Assembly (NCBI GenBank): GCA_030040515.1
Contig: JASHTO010000588.1
Coordinates: 1-18,019 of the forward strand
Direction of reading: 5' to 3'
Source of the DNA: Terriglobia bacterium
GTDB lineage: Bacteria; Acidobacteriota; Terriglobia; UBA7540
Length of the DNA stretch: 18,019 bases
Below are positions 1-7,083 of this stretch, piece after piece. The notes under the pieces were generated by a model, which saw only the letters and a program-made list of their open reading frames with translations, searched no databases and was not told the DNA's origin. Made by a program: the position numbers and the translations under genes. Each line of letters begins with the position of its first letter. Position 1 is the stretch's first letter.

Positions 1-642
1 AATCTCGTCACTCTGGGCGGCGATCACTCGATTGCCATCGGCACGCAGGCGGGCGTTGCCGAGTACTTTCACGATCGCGGTGATGATATTGGCTGCCTTT
101 GGATTGATGCGCACGCCGACATGAATACTCCGGAAACCAGCCCCAGCGGCAACATTCACGGCATGCCCTTCGCCGCCAACCTCGGGCGTGGACCGGAAGC
201 GCTGACCCGAATCTTCGGTTTCGCGCCAAAACTGCACCCGGAGAAATGCGCTCTGGTGGGAATCCGCGACCTGGACGCCCCTGAGCGTCAGACCGTCCGG
301 GCCTCCGGCGTCAACTTCTTCACCATGCGCGAGATTGACGAATTGGGCATGCGAGTGGTGATGGAACGCGCCATCAGCTTTGCTTCGCGAGGCACGGCCG
401 GCTTCGTGGTCTCATTCGATATGGATGTGGTCGACCCCGATGAGGCGCCGGGTGTGGGCACTCCGGTTCGCGGTGGAATCACTTTCCGCGAGGCGCATCT
501 CGCCATGGAAATGGTGGCCGACAGCGGCAAAATGCTGGCCTTTGAACTCGTCGAAATCAACCCCATCATCGATGTTATGAACAAGACCGCCATTCTGGGT
601 GTGGGATTTACCGCCTCTGCCCTGGGAAAGAGAATCCTGTGA
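1..642 (+). CDS. rocF: Arginase (ureohydrolase family), 5'-truncated by window edge
   Basis: This is the C-terminal 213 residues of an arginase, which hydrolyses L-arginine to ornithine and urea in the cytoplasm using a binuclear manganese centre. The reading frame is open from base 1, and roughly 90 N-terminal residues are expected beyond the edge. Numbered from the first visible codon, the metal ligands are all present: GGDHS (His9), DAHAD (Asp36, His38, Asp40) and SFDMDVVDP (Asp140, Asp142). The substrate-binding segment SGNIHGMP (residues 49-56) and the ELVEINP motif near the end fit arginase better than agmatinase. The last codons overlap the ddl start by 4 bp, so the two genes are probably co-transcribed and translationally coupled. 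Agmatinase or formiminoglutamase are less likely alternatives. Confidence 0.93.
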   Translation, partial: NLVTLGGDHSIAIGTQAGVAEYFHDRGDDIGCLWIDAHADMNTPETSPSGNIHGMPFAANLGRGPEALTRIFGFAPKLHPEKCALVGIRDLDAPERQTVRASGVNFFTMREIDELGMRVVMERAISFASRGTAGFVVSFDMDVVDPDEAPGVGTPVRGGITFREAHLAMEMVADSGKMLAFELVEINPIIDVMNKTAILGVGFTASALGKRIL

Positions 643-1754
643 GCGGGAAAATCTGCGTTGGGATTCTATTCGGCGGGCGATCGGGCGAGCACGACGTTTC
701 GCTGCAATCTGCGGCTTCGATTATCAAAGCGCTGGATTCCGCAAAGTATGAAATCGTTCCCATCGGCATCACGCGTGAAGGTCATTGGCGGGCCGGTCGG
801 GACGCTCTTCAACCTCTGGCGCAATATCTGGAAGCCGGCGAGCCGGTAACGCCCTCCGTGGATCCCACCTCGCCAAAGCTCCTTGCGCTAAACCTTTCAC
901 ATCAACTCTCGCAATCGCTTCCGGCTCTCGACGTTGTTTTTCCCGCCCTGCACGGCACGTTTGGCGAAGACGGGACGGTGCAGGGAATTCTGGAAATGGC
1001 CGACGTGCCTTACGTGGGCGCCGGTGTGCTCGCTTCCGCCGCCGGAATGGACAAGGACGTCATGAAGCGCCTGTTCCGTGACGCGCGCCTTCCCATCGTT
1101 CCTTGGGAACTCTTCCTGCGCGCGGATTGGGACGCCCACCCGGCTACCGTTCGCAAGCGAATCGAGAGCAGGCTGCGTTACCCGGTGTTCGTGAAGCCGG
1201 TGAACCTCGGCTCTTCGGTTGGAATCAGCAAGGTTCACGGCCGAAATGAGCTTTCAGCGGCTCTGAATTTGGCTGCGCAATACGATCGCAAGATTCTGGT
1301 GGAAAAGGGAATCGACGCGCGCGAGGTTGAATGCTCGGTGCTGGGGAATGATCATCCTGTGGCTTCGGTGCCGGGTGAAGTTGTTCCGGTGAACGAGTTT
1401 TATGATTACGAGGCGAAATACATCAAGGAAGGTTCAAAACTCGTCATTCCCGCCAAACTCGATGCCCGGCAGAAGAAACAAGTGCAGCAAGTGGCCATTC
1501 GCGCTTTTCAGGCGATCGATTGTGCGGGCATGGCGCGCGTCGATTTTCTTGTCGACCGCAAGACCGGGAAGGTTTATTTGAACGAAGTCAACACCATTCC
1601 CGGTTTCACTTCGATCAGCATGTATCCCAAACTCTGGGAGGCGAGCGGCCTTCCCTACGCCAGGCTCCTCGACCGGCTCATTGAGTTAGCGCTTGAACGG
1701 CATCGGGATAAATCCCGAACGTGCTATAGCTATTCACCCGCGGCTGGCCATTGA
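639..1754 (+). CDS. ddl: D-alanine--D-alanine ligase
   Basis: This ATP-grasp ligase joins two D-alanines to make the terminal dipeptide of the peptidoglycan stem, in the cytoplasm. The 371-residue protein shows the N-terminal GGRSGEHDVS motif (residues 12-21, catalytic Glu17), LHGTFGEDGT, the ATP-binding VKPVNLGSSVGIS stretch, and the metal-binding end DFLVDRKTGKVYLNEVNTIPGF. The omega-loop segment EFYDYEAKY carries the tyrosine typical of true D-Ala-D-Ala ligases, and the VanA-type loop is absent. Translation starts at a GTG whose last two bases fall in the arginase stop (GTGA overlap). The last ~17 residues (HRDKSRTCYS...) look non-conserved, and their DNA holds a small CGGGAT/ATCCCG hairpin at 1704-1717. 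Confidence 0.96.
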   Translation: MSGKICVGILFGGRSGEHDVSLQSAASIIKALDSAKYEIVPIGITREGHWRAGRDALQPLAQYLEAGEPVTPSVDPTSPKLLALNLSHQLSQSLPALDVVFPALHGTFGEDGTVQGILEMADVPYVGAGVLASAAGMDKDVMKRLFRDARLPIVPWELFLRADWDAHPATVRKRIESRLRYPVFVKPVNLGSSVGISKVHGRNELSAALNLAAQYDRKILVEKGIDAREVECSVLGNDHPVASVPGEVVPVNEFYDYEAKYIKEGSKLVIPAKLDARQKKQVQQVAIRAFQAIDCAGMARVDFLVDRKTGKVYLNEVNTIPGFTSISMYPKLWEASGLPYARLLDRLIELALERHRDKSRTCYSYSPAAGH

Positions 1755-1766
1755 GTTCCTGATCGC

Positions 1767-1796
1767 TTGGCAATCTCCCTATGTATCTTACATAAT
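1767..1796 (+). promoter_or_regulatory. Sigma70-type promoter for the 1848 gene
   Basis: A -35 box TTGGCA (1767-1772, 5/6 match) and a -10 box CATAAT (1791-1796, 5/6) are separated by 18 bp. Transcription would begin near 1803 and leave a ~45-nt leader carrying GGAGAG ahead of the ATG at 1848. The site lies just after the ddl stop, so the downstream gene can be expressed independently of ddl. Confidence 0.55.
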
Positions 1797-1847
1797 GGGA
1801 GGACTCGGGCGGATTCCGCAATTCCTGACTTCCGGAGAGACGCAGCT

Positions 1848-2249
1848 ATGACCTTGCTGGATGCCCCACCGCCGAAGCCGCCTCGAAAAATCGGACGCTA
1901 CATTTTGATGGTGCTGGCGGTCGTCGTTCTCGGGAGTATTGCCTACATCGTGTTCCGCAACTTTTCAGAAGAACGCGCTATCTCCCACTTTTTAACCGCG
2001 CTCGAACGGGGAAATTACCAGGAAGCCTACCGCCTTTGGCAGCCCAGCGCGACTTACACTTTCGGCGACTTTCTGCATGATTGGGGCGAAAACGGTGACT
2101 ACGGGAAAATCCGTAACTTCAAAATTCTGGGGTCGCAGTCTAAGGGGCAGGACACGGTGATCGTCATCGTCAGCATCAATGGCCAGCAGCCGCCCGCGGC
2201 GCTTGTCGTTGATCGAAGGACCAAAGGAATTGCATTCTCGCCGTTCTGA
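1848..2249 (+). CDS. Small single-pass membrane protein, function unknown
   Basis: I do not recognise a specific family. The 133-residue product has a short proline-rich cytoplasmic head (residues 1-14), one transmembrane helix (about residues 16-37, GRYILMVLAVVVLGSIAYIV) and an extracytoplasmic domain of ~95 residues. That domain opens with an ERAISHFLTALERGNYQEAYRLW helix and continues into beta strands with VIVIVSINGQ near the end. The arrangement resembles small NTF2-like or DUF4878-type lipoprotein domains, but this is only a fold guess. The frame is open further upstream to a TTG at 1767, but that TTG is part of the predicted -35 box. The ATG at 1848 has GGAGAG about 8 bp upstream and gives a sensible N-terminus. 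It lies downstream of ddl and converges with the GT9 gene. Confidence 0.75.
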   Translation: MTLLDAPPPKPPRKIGRYILMVLAVVVLGSIAYIVFRNFSEERAISHFLTALERGNYQEAYRLWQPSATYTFGDFLHDWGENGDYGKIRNFKILGSQSKGQDTVIVIVSINGQQPPAALVVDRRTKGIAFSPF

Positions 2250-2313
2250 ATTGCCAGAGTCCGAAGTCACACCCATAAATGCAGAATCTGTGGCTGGAGT
2301 TTCCTTCGGGCAT

Positions 2314-3402
2314 TCATGCGGCTCGCGCCAGGACTTCATCAACAGCAGACTTGACCTGGTCGAAAGTCACGGAAAGGATGCACTCCGGGCGGGCGAATTG
2401 ATAGCAACGGTCGCCCGGGCAGGGGTTGCAGGCGAAGGGATTCTGCACGACGCGTGCTGCGGAGTTGACGTCCAGCCGCGGCCATGGACCCCAGATGGGT
2501 GAGCTGGAAGACCCAAATATCACCACCAAGGGCCGCGCGAGCGCCGCGGCCATGTGCGCCGGACCACTGTCATTTCCAACGAACAACTTTGCCTCCGAGA
2601 GCGCCGCCGCGAATCCCCCCAAGCTCACTTCTTGTAATCGCTTTACAGTCCCCCCCGATGCCTTCTCGACGGCGTCAAGCGCCGGCGATTCCCCCGGACC
2701 GCAGGAATAGACAGGGGTGATGCACGCGCTGCGTTCCAGATGTCTGCCGATCTGTGCGAATCCCTCGGCCGCCCATTCCTTGGTTTTATATGCTGCGGTG
2801 GGATGAATGATGGCGTAAGGCTGCCCCGGCTCAATGCCCAGGCTCGTCCGCCGCGAGTCCCACCAAGCTCTCTGGGCTGCCCCGGAGAAGATCTGGGCGC
2901 GCGGAATTTCCGTGCGAGGTAAGCCCAGGTGAAAGAACGCCGCAGCCTGATGCTCCGCCGTGTGCAAGGATGGCTGATTGAGAATAATCCGGGCGTCGGG
3001 CACCAGGATGTTATAAGCACTCGCGCCGCGATAGTGGGCGAAGCCAACACGCCACGGCGCGCCGCTCCAACGCGTAAACAGCCGGCTGGTGGGCCCCCCG
3101 TGCAAGTTCACACACAGCGAAAACCTCCGGCGGCGCAGGTGGCGAACCTCCCGCAGTCGCGAAACCAGGTTGGGCGCCCAGGCTGGTTTCCCGGGGAAGA
3201 GGATTTCATCTATGTAAGGATTTCCCTCAAGCAGATCGCGAAAGCGGGATTCAACCATCACGGAGATGCGCAGGTCCGGCCGCCACTCCTTGAGGAGTCG
3301 AAGTGCTGGGGTGAGCAGAACAATGTCGCCGATCGACCGAAGGCGAAGAATAAGGACGCTGGCTCCGGAGGGAAGATCAGAAAGGAGGGAAGGCGCGTTC
3401 AT
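2314..3402 (-). CDS. Glycosyltransferase family 9 (heptosyltransferase-like)
   Basis: Members of GT9 transfer heptose or related sugars from nucleotide donors onto lipopolysaccharide core or other envelope glycans at the inner face of the cytoplasmic membrane. The product (362 residues from this start) has the N-terminal VLILRLRSIGDIVLLTPAL strand-loop-helix (residues ~17-35), a central IIHPTAAYKTKEW motif, and the donor-site motif FVGNDSGPAHMAAAL. Near the C-terminus a cysteine cluster (NPFACNPCPGDRC...PECI) matches the CxPC...C...C pattern of WaaF/WaaQ-like proteins. I chose the ATG at 3402, preceded by AGGGAA at a spacing of about 6. A GTG at 3429 overlaps the stop of the upstream Trm112-like gene (GTGA) and is a credible alternative adding nine residues. 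The acceptor sugar cannot be told from sequence. Confidence 0.9.
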   Translation of the reverse strand: MNAPSLLSDLPSGASVLILRLRSIGDIVLLTPALRLLKEWRPDLRISVMVESRFRDLLEGNPYIDEILFPGKPAWAPNLVSRLREVRHLRRRRFSLCVNLHGGPTSRLFTRWSGAPWRVGFAHYRGASAYNILVPDARIILNQPSLHTAEHQAAAFFHLGLPRTEIPRAQIFSGAAQRAWWDSRRTSLGIEPGQPYAIIHPTAAYKTKEWAAEGFAQIGRHLERSACITPVYSCGPGESPALDAVEKASGGTVKRLQEVSLGGFAAALSEAKLFVGNDSGPAHMAAALARPLVVIFGSSSSPIWGPWPRLDVNSAARVVQNPFACNPCPGDRCYQFARPECILSVTFDQVKSAVDEVLARAA

Positions 3403-3425
3403 ACGTTTCCCTGCGCCGCGAGGGG

Positions 3426-3599
3426 TCACTCCGCTTCAATCTTGGCGTCATCAATAATCATGTCGGGGATGTCGTCTTTGATGGGATAGACGCGCCGGCA
3501 TTGGGCGCACTTCAGGCCTTGTCCATCGGGAGTGAGCTTGACGGGCAACTTACAGGCCGGGCAAACCAGAATATCGAGCAACTCTTGCGCAACCGCCAT
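3426..3599 (-). CDS. Trm112/YcaR-like zinc-ribbon small protein
   Basis: This 57-residue protein belongs to the Trm112/UPF0434 group: small zinc-ribbon proteins that in eukaryotes and archaea activate methyltransferases, and whose bacterial members (E. coli YcaR) mostly lack a defined partner. The two metal knuckles are visible: Cys13-Pro-Ala-Cys16 and Cys31-Ala-Gln-Cys34, followed by the characteristic YPIKDDIPDMIIDDA segment (residues 39-53). The leader holds GGAGAGG about 5 bp before the ATG. The gene sits 49 bp downstream of the GH57 gene, and its stop overlaps a possible GTG start of the GT9 gene. In many proteobacteria YcaR genes lie beside lpxK and kdsB, so a neighbouring envelope glycosyltransferase is a fitting context, although a direct link is inference. 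Confidence 0.85.
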   Translation of the reverse strand: MAVAQELLDILVCPACKLPVKLTPDGQGLKCAQCRRVYPIKDDIPDMIIDDAKIEAE

Positions 3600-3627
3600 T
3601 CAGGCCTCTCCGATTTCCTTCCAAAGC

Positions 3628-3633
3628 ATTATA
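3628..3633 (-). promoter_or_regulatory. Consensus -10 box ahead of the Trm112-like gene
   Basis: On the minus strand a perfect TATAAT sits 29 bp upstream of the ATG at 3599, in the gap after the GH57 stop. No convincing -35 is visible at 16-18 bp. It may serve as an internal promoter for the Trm112-GT9 pair. The surrounding GGATATAAT is also found ahead of the rhomboid gene. Confidence 0.35.
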
Positions 3634-3648
3634 TCCGATTCCTGCGAA

Positions 3649-5841
3649 TTATGATCGCCGGTCACCCATACCCTGGCGTCGGTTGGCGCTATCCCACGGG
3701 GCAATCTCCATTTGCAAGGTGCAAGTTACGTTGCGCCAGGAGGGCGGATCGATTTTCCAGACCGCCAGAATCGCCGAGCCCTGGTAGACCCGCTCAAATC
3801 CCAGTTCGGATTGCGAGATGGTTTCAATCGGTACAATCCACCAAGTTGCTTGCGGTCTCGCATCAAGCGTGATTTGTACCCGCTGCCACTCATCCACCAA
3901 AGCCAGCCGGGCGGAATCGATTTCGCCGCGAAAATTCAGCGGTCGACGAACATCCTTGGCAAGGAAATACCGGTCATGCGCGTCCGGAGCAAGGAGATTC
4001 AGGACGACTTCCAGTCCCATCGCCATTCCTGCAGGGCAGGCCTGATCAGTGTTCAAGGAAGTCCGGCATTCAATCTGCCACGTCGAGCCGGAGGCCTTGG
4101 AAGTCAGGGCCTTGAGCGCATCCACCCGCACGACCTGTCCATTTGATTTGAAGTTTGCAGCGCTCCGGAACTCGATGGCGGCCGCGGAACTCTTGACCGT
4201 CGCAGCTTTCCATGCGCCCTTGGCCAGAGCTTCGTTTTCCTCCAGGTGCAGAAGCTCAAAGTCCTTCCAGGTTTTGGCGCTCGGGAAAAGGTACGTGCGG
4301 AAGGCGTGGCGAGCGTATTTGTCGTAGCGCAGCAAGGCGTCCAGGTGTGCTTCCTTACTCAGCACCTGATCGTGAATCGATGCAGGGCCTTCCTGCGGTC
4401 CCTGCTGGGAAGAAACCTGCTTGCGCACCAGCGCGTGGTAGGCTTCGGGCCTTCGCATGAGAGAATTTACCAATTCGGCGCTGGCAGGACGGAAGCGTAG
4501 GCTGGAAACGGACGCGCCGTCGGCGGGGTGCAGCGTCATGCCGCAGATGCTCTGCCGAATCAGAATCTCCTCCTGCCCATCTGCGTCGAAGTCGGTGTAG
4601 ACAATTTCCGGCTGAGCATTCGCTTCGCGGCCCTCCACGGAATCGAGCTTGAATTCCGCCTGAATCAGGTTGCGCAGATTCGCGCTGCGCAGATGGGGAG
4701 CATAGAGCCCGCCAAATACGCCGTGCCAGTAGGGGTCATTGCACTGCGCGGCAAGCAGGTTCGTGCGCGCTTCCGCAAGCTCCGCCGCTTTGGGCGAGTC
4801 GCTTCCGGTGGAATTGCTCAGCGCCTGCAATCGATGGCTCACCACCAGCACCTGTTTCTGGAGGCGATTGGACTCTGCATACTTGGTGAGGAAGTTGCGC
4901 CACAATCCACCCCGCAGAAATCGTTGGAAGCGCGCGCCGTTGGGCATCCGCTCGCTCTCCTCCAGGCAGGACTTGAAATCCACGGACGCATCGGAGGGAA
5001 GCGACCACTCCATCATCTCCGCATAGGATGCGGTGGGCAGATAGATGCGTCCCACGGGCACGTGCGAGCGCAGATAATCTATCACCGTGGTGGTCTCGAG
5101 CCACTCGGCATTGCCTTCGAGTACCTGAAAGAAGCGCTCGAGCCAACCGTTCTTGTAAACGTGGTCGTACGTGCCTGGCCAGACGCCAAATTTCTCGCAA
5201 TCGTCGCCCATGGCGAAAAGCGCGTCGTGCTGCCCCTTGCCTTCCTGAAGAATGCGAATCGTTTCCGCCGGTTCCTGAAAAGGAATGGTGTAGCGCAGCG
5301 CCTTCACGCTGGGCACCAGGCGCAGCGGCAGGCCGTCTTCTTCGGTTACAAACGTGCCGTGCAGTTGCCACGGCTGAAGCCCCGCGGCCAGAAAGTGAGT
5401 ATCATCCAGCACGACGTATTCCACACCTGCCTTGGCCAGGGGAAGGGGAAGCGTGGGCTCCCAAACCCGCTCCGCAACCCAAGCCCCGGCCGGTGCAGTG
5501 CCGAAGTGCCCGCCGATGTAGTCCACCAGCTTGCGGATTTGCGCGATCTTGTCGGCATCGGGAATGACCGGCAGAATAGGCTCGAAATACCCCCCGCCCA
5601 CAAGTTCAATCTGCCCGCGCTTGGCAAGCTCGCGAAGTTGCTGGAAGTATTCCGGATGTTGTGACTCCAGCCACTCGAGCAGTATTCCCGAGAAGTGCAG
5701 GCTCAGCCGAATGCGCGGGTGTGCGTTGAGCGCACGCACAAATGGCGCGTAGGATTTCTTATAGGCCTCTTCGATCACATGATCGAAATTTCCTACCGGC
5801 TGGTGCGAGTGGATGATCAGAGCTAGCGAGACTTTACTCAA
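3649..5841 (-). CDS. GH57 4-alpha-glucanotransferase / alpha-amylase
   Basis: GH57 retaining enzymes cleave and transfer alpha-1,4-glucan chains and act in glycogen or maltodextrin metabolism, mostly in the cytoplasm. No signal peptide is seen here. The 730-residue length and domain order (catalytic barrel ~1-290, helical DUF1925-like part, C-terminal DUF1926-like beta part) match the Thermococcus litoralis glucanotransferase type. The five family motifs are present: HSHQP (11-15), GGGYFEP (82-88), WVAERVWEP with nucleophile Glu124, ALFAMGDDCEKFGVWPG with the acid Asp213 or Asp214, and YLPTASYAEMMEWSLP (267-282). Translation starts at TTG, supported by GGAAGGGG about 7 bp upstream. It is followed by the Trm112-like and GT9 genes on the same strand. 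Whether it acts mainly as transferase or hydrolase is not decidable here. Confidence 0.93.
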   Translation of the reverse strand: MSKVSLALIIHSHQPVGNFDHVIEEAYKKSYAPFVRALNAHPRIRLSLHFSGILLEWLESQHPEYFQQLRELAKRGQIELVGGGYFEPILPVIPDADKIAQIRKLVDYIGGHFGTAPAGAWVAERVWEPTLPLPLAKAGVEYVVLDDTHFLAAGLQPWQLHGTFVTEEDGLPLRLVPSVKALRYTIPFQEPAETIRILQEGKGQHDALFAMGDDCEKFGVWPGTYDHVYKNGWLERFFQVLEGNAEWLETTTVIDYLRSHVPVGRIYLPTASYAEMMEWSLPSDASVDFKSCLEESERMPNGARFQRFLRGGLWRNFLTKYAESNRLQKQVLVVSHRLQALSNSTGSDSPKAAELAEARTNLLAAQCNDPYWHGVFGGLYAPHLRSANLRNLIQAEFKLDSVEGREANAQPEIVYTDFDADGQEEILIRQSICGMTLHPADGASVSSLRFRPASAELVNSLMRRPEAYHALVRKQVSSQQGPQEGPASIHDQVLSKEAHLDALLRYDKYARHAFRTYLFPSAKTWKDFELLHLEENEALAKGAWKAATVKSSAAAIEFRSAANFKSNGQVVRVDALKALTSKASGSTWQIECRTSLNTDQACPAGMAMGLEVVLNLLAPDAHDRYFLAKDVRRPLNFRGEIDSARLALVDEWQRVQITLDARPQATWWIVPIETISQSELGFERVYQGSAILAVWKIDPPSWRNVTCTLQMEIAPWDSANRRQGMGDRRS

Positions 5842-5890
5842 GGCGCGGCCCCTTCCGGCACTCCAGGGCGATTACGAACTGTTTAGGATA

Positions 5891-5942
5891 GTCTGGAAAC
5901 CCTCGCGTTGCCAGCGGGAAATGGTCTTTTTGCTTTCCAGAC
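5891..5942. repeat. Inverted repeat upstream of the GH57 gene
   Basis: GTCTGGAAA (5891-5899) and TTTCCAGAC (5934-5942) are perfect 9-bp inverted copies separated by 34 bp, about 50 bp upstream of the GH57 start. They could be paired operator half-sites or a leader hairpin. A weak minus-strand -10 (TATCCT, 5885-5890) abuts the proximal copy. Confidence 0.45.
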
Positions 5943-6077
5943 GGATCCTGTAGCGCGGTTGTTCTCACCCGCGGCGTCAAGCACAATCCAATCAAGCAAA
6001 ATCGGTGGGGTCTGAAATCAACCCTTTCGCGGGTGGGGACACCGCCCTACGACCCAAGGTTGCGGTGGCAATCTCTC

Positions 6078-6107
6078 TTGACATGCAACTATTTGGTTGC
6101 ATATAAT
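6078..6107 (+). promoter_or_regulatory. Strong sigma70 promoter of the arsR-SRPBCC operon
   Basis: A perfect -35 TTGACA (6078-6083) and a perfect -10 TATAAT (6102-6107) are spaced by 18 bp. Transcription should begin about 6113-6115, immediately before the GTG start at 6116. It is the best promoter in the window. Confidence 0.85.
6083..6102. promoter_or_regulatory. Palindromic operator between -35 and -10 (probable ArsR site)
   Basis: ATGCAAC (6083-6089) and GTTGCAT (6096-6102) form a perfect inverted repeat around a 6-bp centre. The palindrome fills the spacer of the promoter and touches both boxes, so a bound dimer would block RNA polymerase. ArsR-family repressors usually bind such palindromes in their own promoter; autoregulation is inferred from this position. 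Confidence 0.75.
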
Positions 6108-6115
6108 TCCCACCT

Positions 6116-6448
6116 GTGGATACGGATGCGGTTTTCAAGGCTTTAGCCCATCGCGAACGGCGCAAGCTTTTGGACCGGCTCTTCGCTGAAAACGGGCAAA
6201 GCCTGAATAAACTCTGCTCAGGTCTTCATATGACGCGGCAGGCGGTGAGCAAACATCTCAACATTCTGGAACGGGCCAACCTGGTGGCGACGCTCAAGCG
6301 TGGGCGTGACAAGGAGCATTACTTGAACCCCGTTCCCATCTACGCCATTGGGGAAAGATGGATCGGCAAATACCAGCGCCGGCATTTGGGGGCGCTTCAC
6401 GAATTGAAAAATCAATTGGAAGGCAAAGGAGAAAAACACCATGAGTAA
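6116..6448 (+). CDS. ArsR-family winged-helix transcriptional repressor
   Basis: This 110-residue protein is a small ArsR/SmtB-fold DNA-binding regulator. It opens with the typical AVFKALAHRERRKLLDRLF helix (residues 5-23), followed by the helix-turn-helix SLNKLCSGLHMTRQAVSKHL (29-48) with recognition helix MTRQAVSKHLNIL, and a wing LVATLKRGRDKEHYLN (56-71). The ELCVC metal site of classical ArsR is absent, so metal sensing by that site is unlikely. This subgroup is the one usually paired with SRPBCC genes, and its ligand is generally unknown. The GTG start has no Shine-Dalgarno sequence and lies at the predicted transcription start. The gene overlaps the SRPBCC gene by 8 bp and likely represses the operon through the palindrome at 6083-6102. 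Confidence 0.92.
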   Translation: MDTDAVFKALAHRERRKLLDRLFAENGQSLNKLCSGLHMTRQAVSKHLNILERANLVATLKRGRDKEHYLNPVPIYAIGERWIGKYQRRHLGALHELKNQLEGKGEKHHE

Positions 6449-6902
6449 ATTCCTCTACGTGACCTACATTCGCACGACGCCCGAAAAACTCTTTGAAGCG
6501 CTCATCAAGCCGGAATTCACGCGTCTGTACTGGAGCGAGACCTGGCAGGAATCGACCTGGGAGAAGGGAGCTTCGTGGAAGCTCATGATTCCCGACGGGC
6601 GCGTGGCCGACACGGGTGAAGTATTTGAAATCGACCGGCCGCGCCGGCTGGTCGTGAGGTGGCAGAATCAGTTCAAGCCGGAAATGCGCGCCGAAGGCTT
6701 CTCGCGCTGCACGTTTGAGCTGGAGCCGATGGGCGACACGGTAAAGCTGACGGTGCTTCACGAGCTGGAAGCACCCGTTGCCGACTCGAAATTCATCGCA
6801 GGAGTTTCCAACGGCTGGCCGGCAATTCTGGCGAGTCTCAAGAGCCTGCTGGAAACGGGCGATTCTCTGGAATTCACCAAGCGCTGGCCCAAAGGGATGT
6901 GA
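6441..6902 (+). CDS. SRPBCC (AHSA1/START-like) domain protein
   Basis: The 153-residue product is a single-domain member of the SRPBCC superfamily, whose helix-grip fold encloses a hydrophobic ligand cavity. Recognisable parts are the opening beta strand and helix (FLYVTYIRTTPEKLFEALI), the WSETW and KLMIPDGRVADTGEVFEID strands, LVVRW, the FELEPMGDTVKLTVLHE strands and the long C-terminal helix GWPAILASLKSLLETG. This pattern matches the AHSA1-like proteins encoded next to ArsR regulators. No enzyme activity can be assigned; such proteins are proposed to bind small hydrophobic molecules. The ATG follows AAAGGAGAAA and overlaps the arsR end by 8 bp, giving tight coupling. An inverted repeat array lies just after its stop. 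Confidence 0.9.
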   Translation: MSKFLYVTYIRTTPEKLFEALIKPEFTRLYWSETWQESTWEKGASWKLMIPDGRVADTGEVFEIDRPRRLVVRWQNQFKPEMRAEGFSRCTFELEPMGDTVKLTVLHELEAPVADSKFIAGVSNGWPAILASLKSLLETGDSLEFTKRWPKGM

Positions 6903-6930
6903 GCAAGTGGCGCCGCGATTCGAGGCTCTC

Positions 6931-6991
6931 ACCACAGAGGGCACAGAGCCTCACGGAGAAAGGCTCTGTGCCTCTCCGTGGCCTCTGTGGT
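6931..6991. repeat. Palindromic array of CACRGAG units (3 + 3)
   Basis: The left arm has CACAGAG at 6933 and 6942 and CACGGAG at 6952. The right arm has the inverted units CTCTGTG at 6964, CTCCGTG at 6974 and CTCTGTG at 6983. Outer arms ACCACAGAGG (6931-6940) and CCTCTGTGGT (6982-6991) are perfect complements, as are 6941-6950 and 6962-6971. Alternative pairings are possible because every left unit can pair with every right unit. It lies between the SRPBCC stop and the promoter of the M20 gene and might also end transcription. Confidence 0.85.
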
Positions 6992-7033
6992 AAGGCCTTT
7001 TCCTTCCCCTGAAACAAATCCCCAGTGCTAAAG

Positions 7034-7064
7034 TTGACTCGGTGCATTTCACATGGACTATAGG
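7034..7064 (+). promoter_or_regulatory. Possible promoter of the M20 peptidase gene
   Basis: TTGACT (7034-7039, 5/6) is followed 19 bp later by TATAGG (7059-7064, 4/6). Transcription from here would leave a short leader that just includes the GGAGGA ribosome-binding site. The spacing is longer than ideal, so this is tentative. Confidence 0.35.
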
Positions 7065-7083
7065 CCCGCAAGTTGGAGGAACC

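Noticed and set aside
1704..1717. Hairpin CGGGAT/ATCCCG as a ddl terminator
   Set aside because: It lies inside the coding region before the stop, has a 6-bp stem with a 2-base loop and no T-run.
4528..5664. A 378-codon open frame on the plus strand opposite the GH57 gene
   Set aside because: It lies fully antisense to a gene with all five GH57 motifs. Its translation shows no recognisable motif, and such long shadows are common in GC-rich DNA.
6294..6944. A 216-codon open frame on the minus strand across arsR and the SRPBCC gene
   Set aside because: It is antisense to two well-supported genes with a strong promoter, and its end runs into the CACRGAG repeat. No domain is visible.
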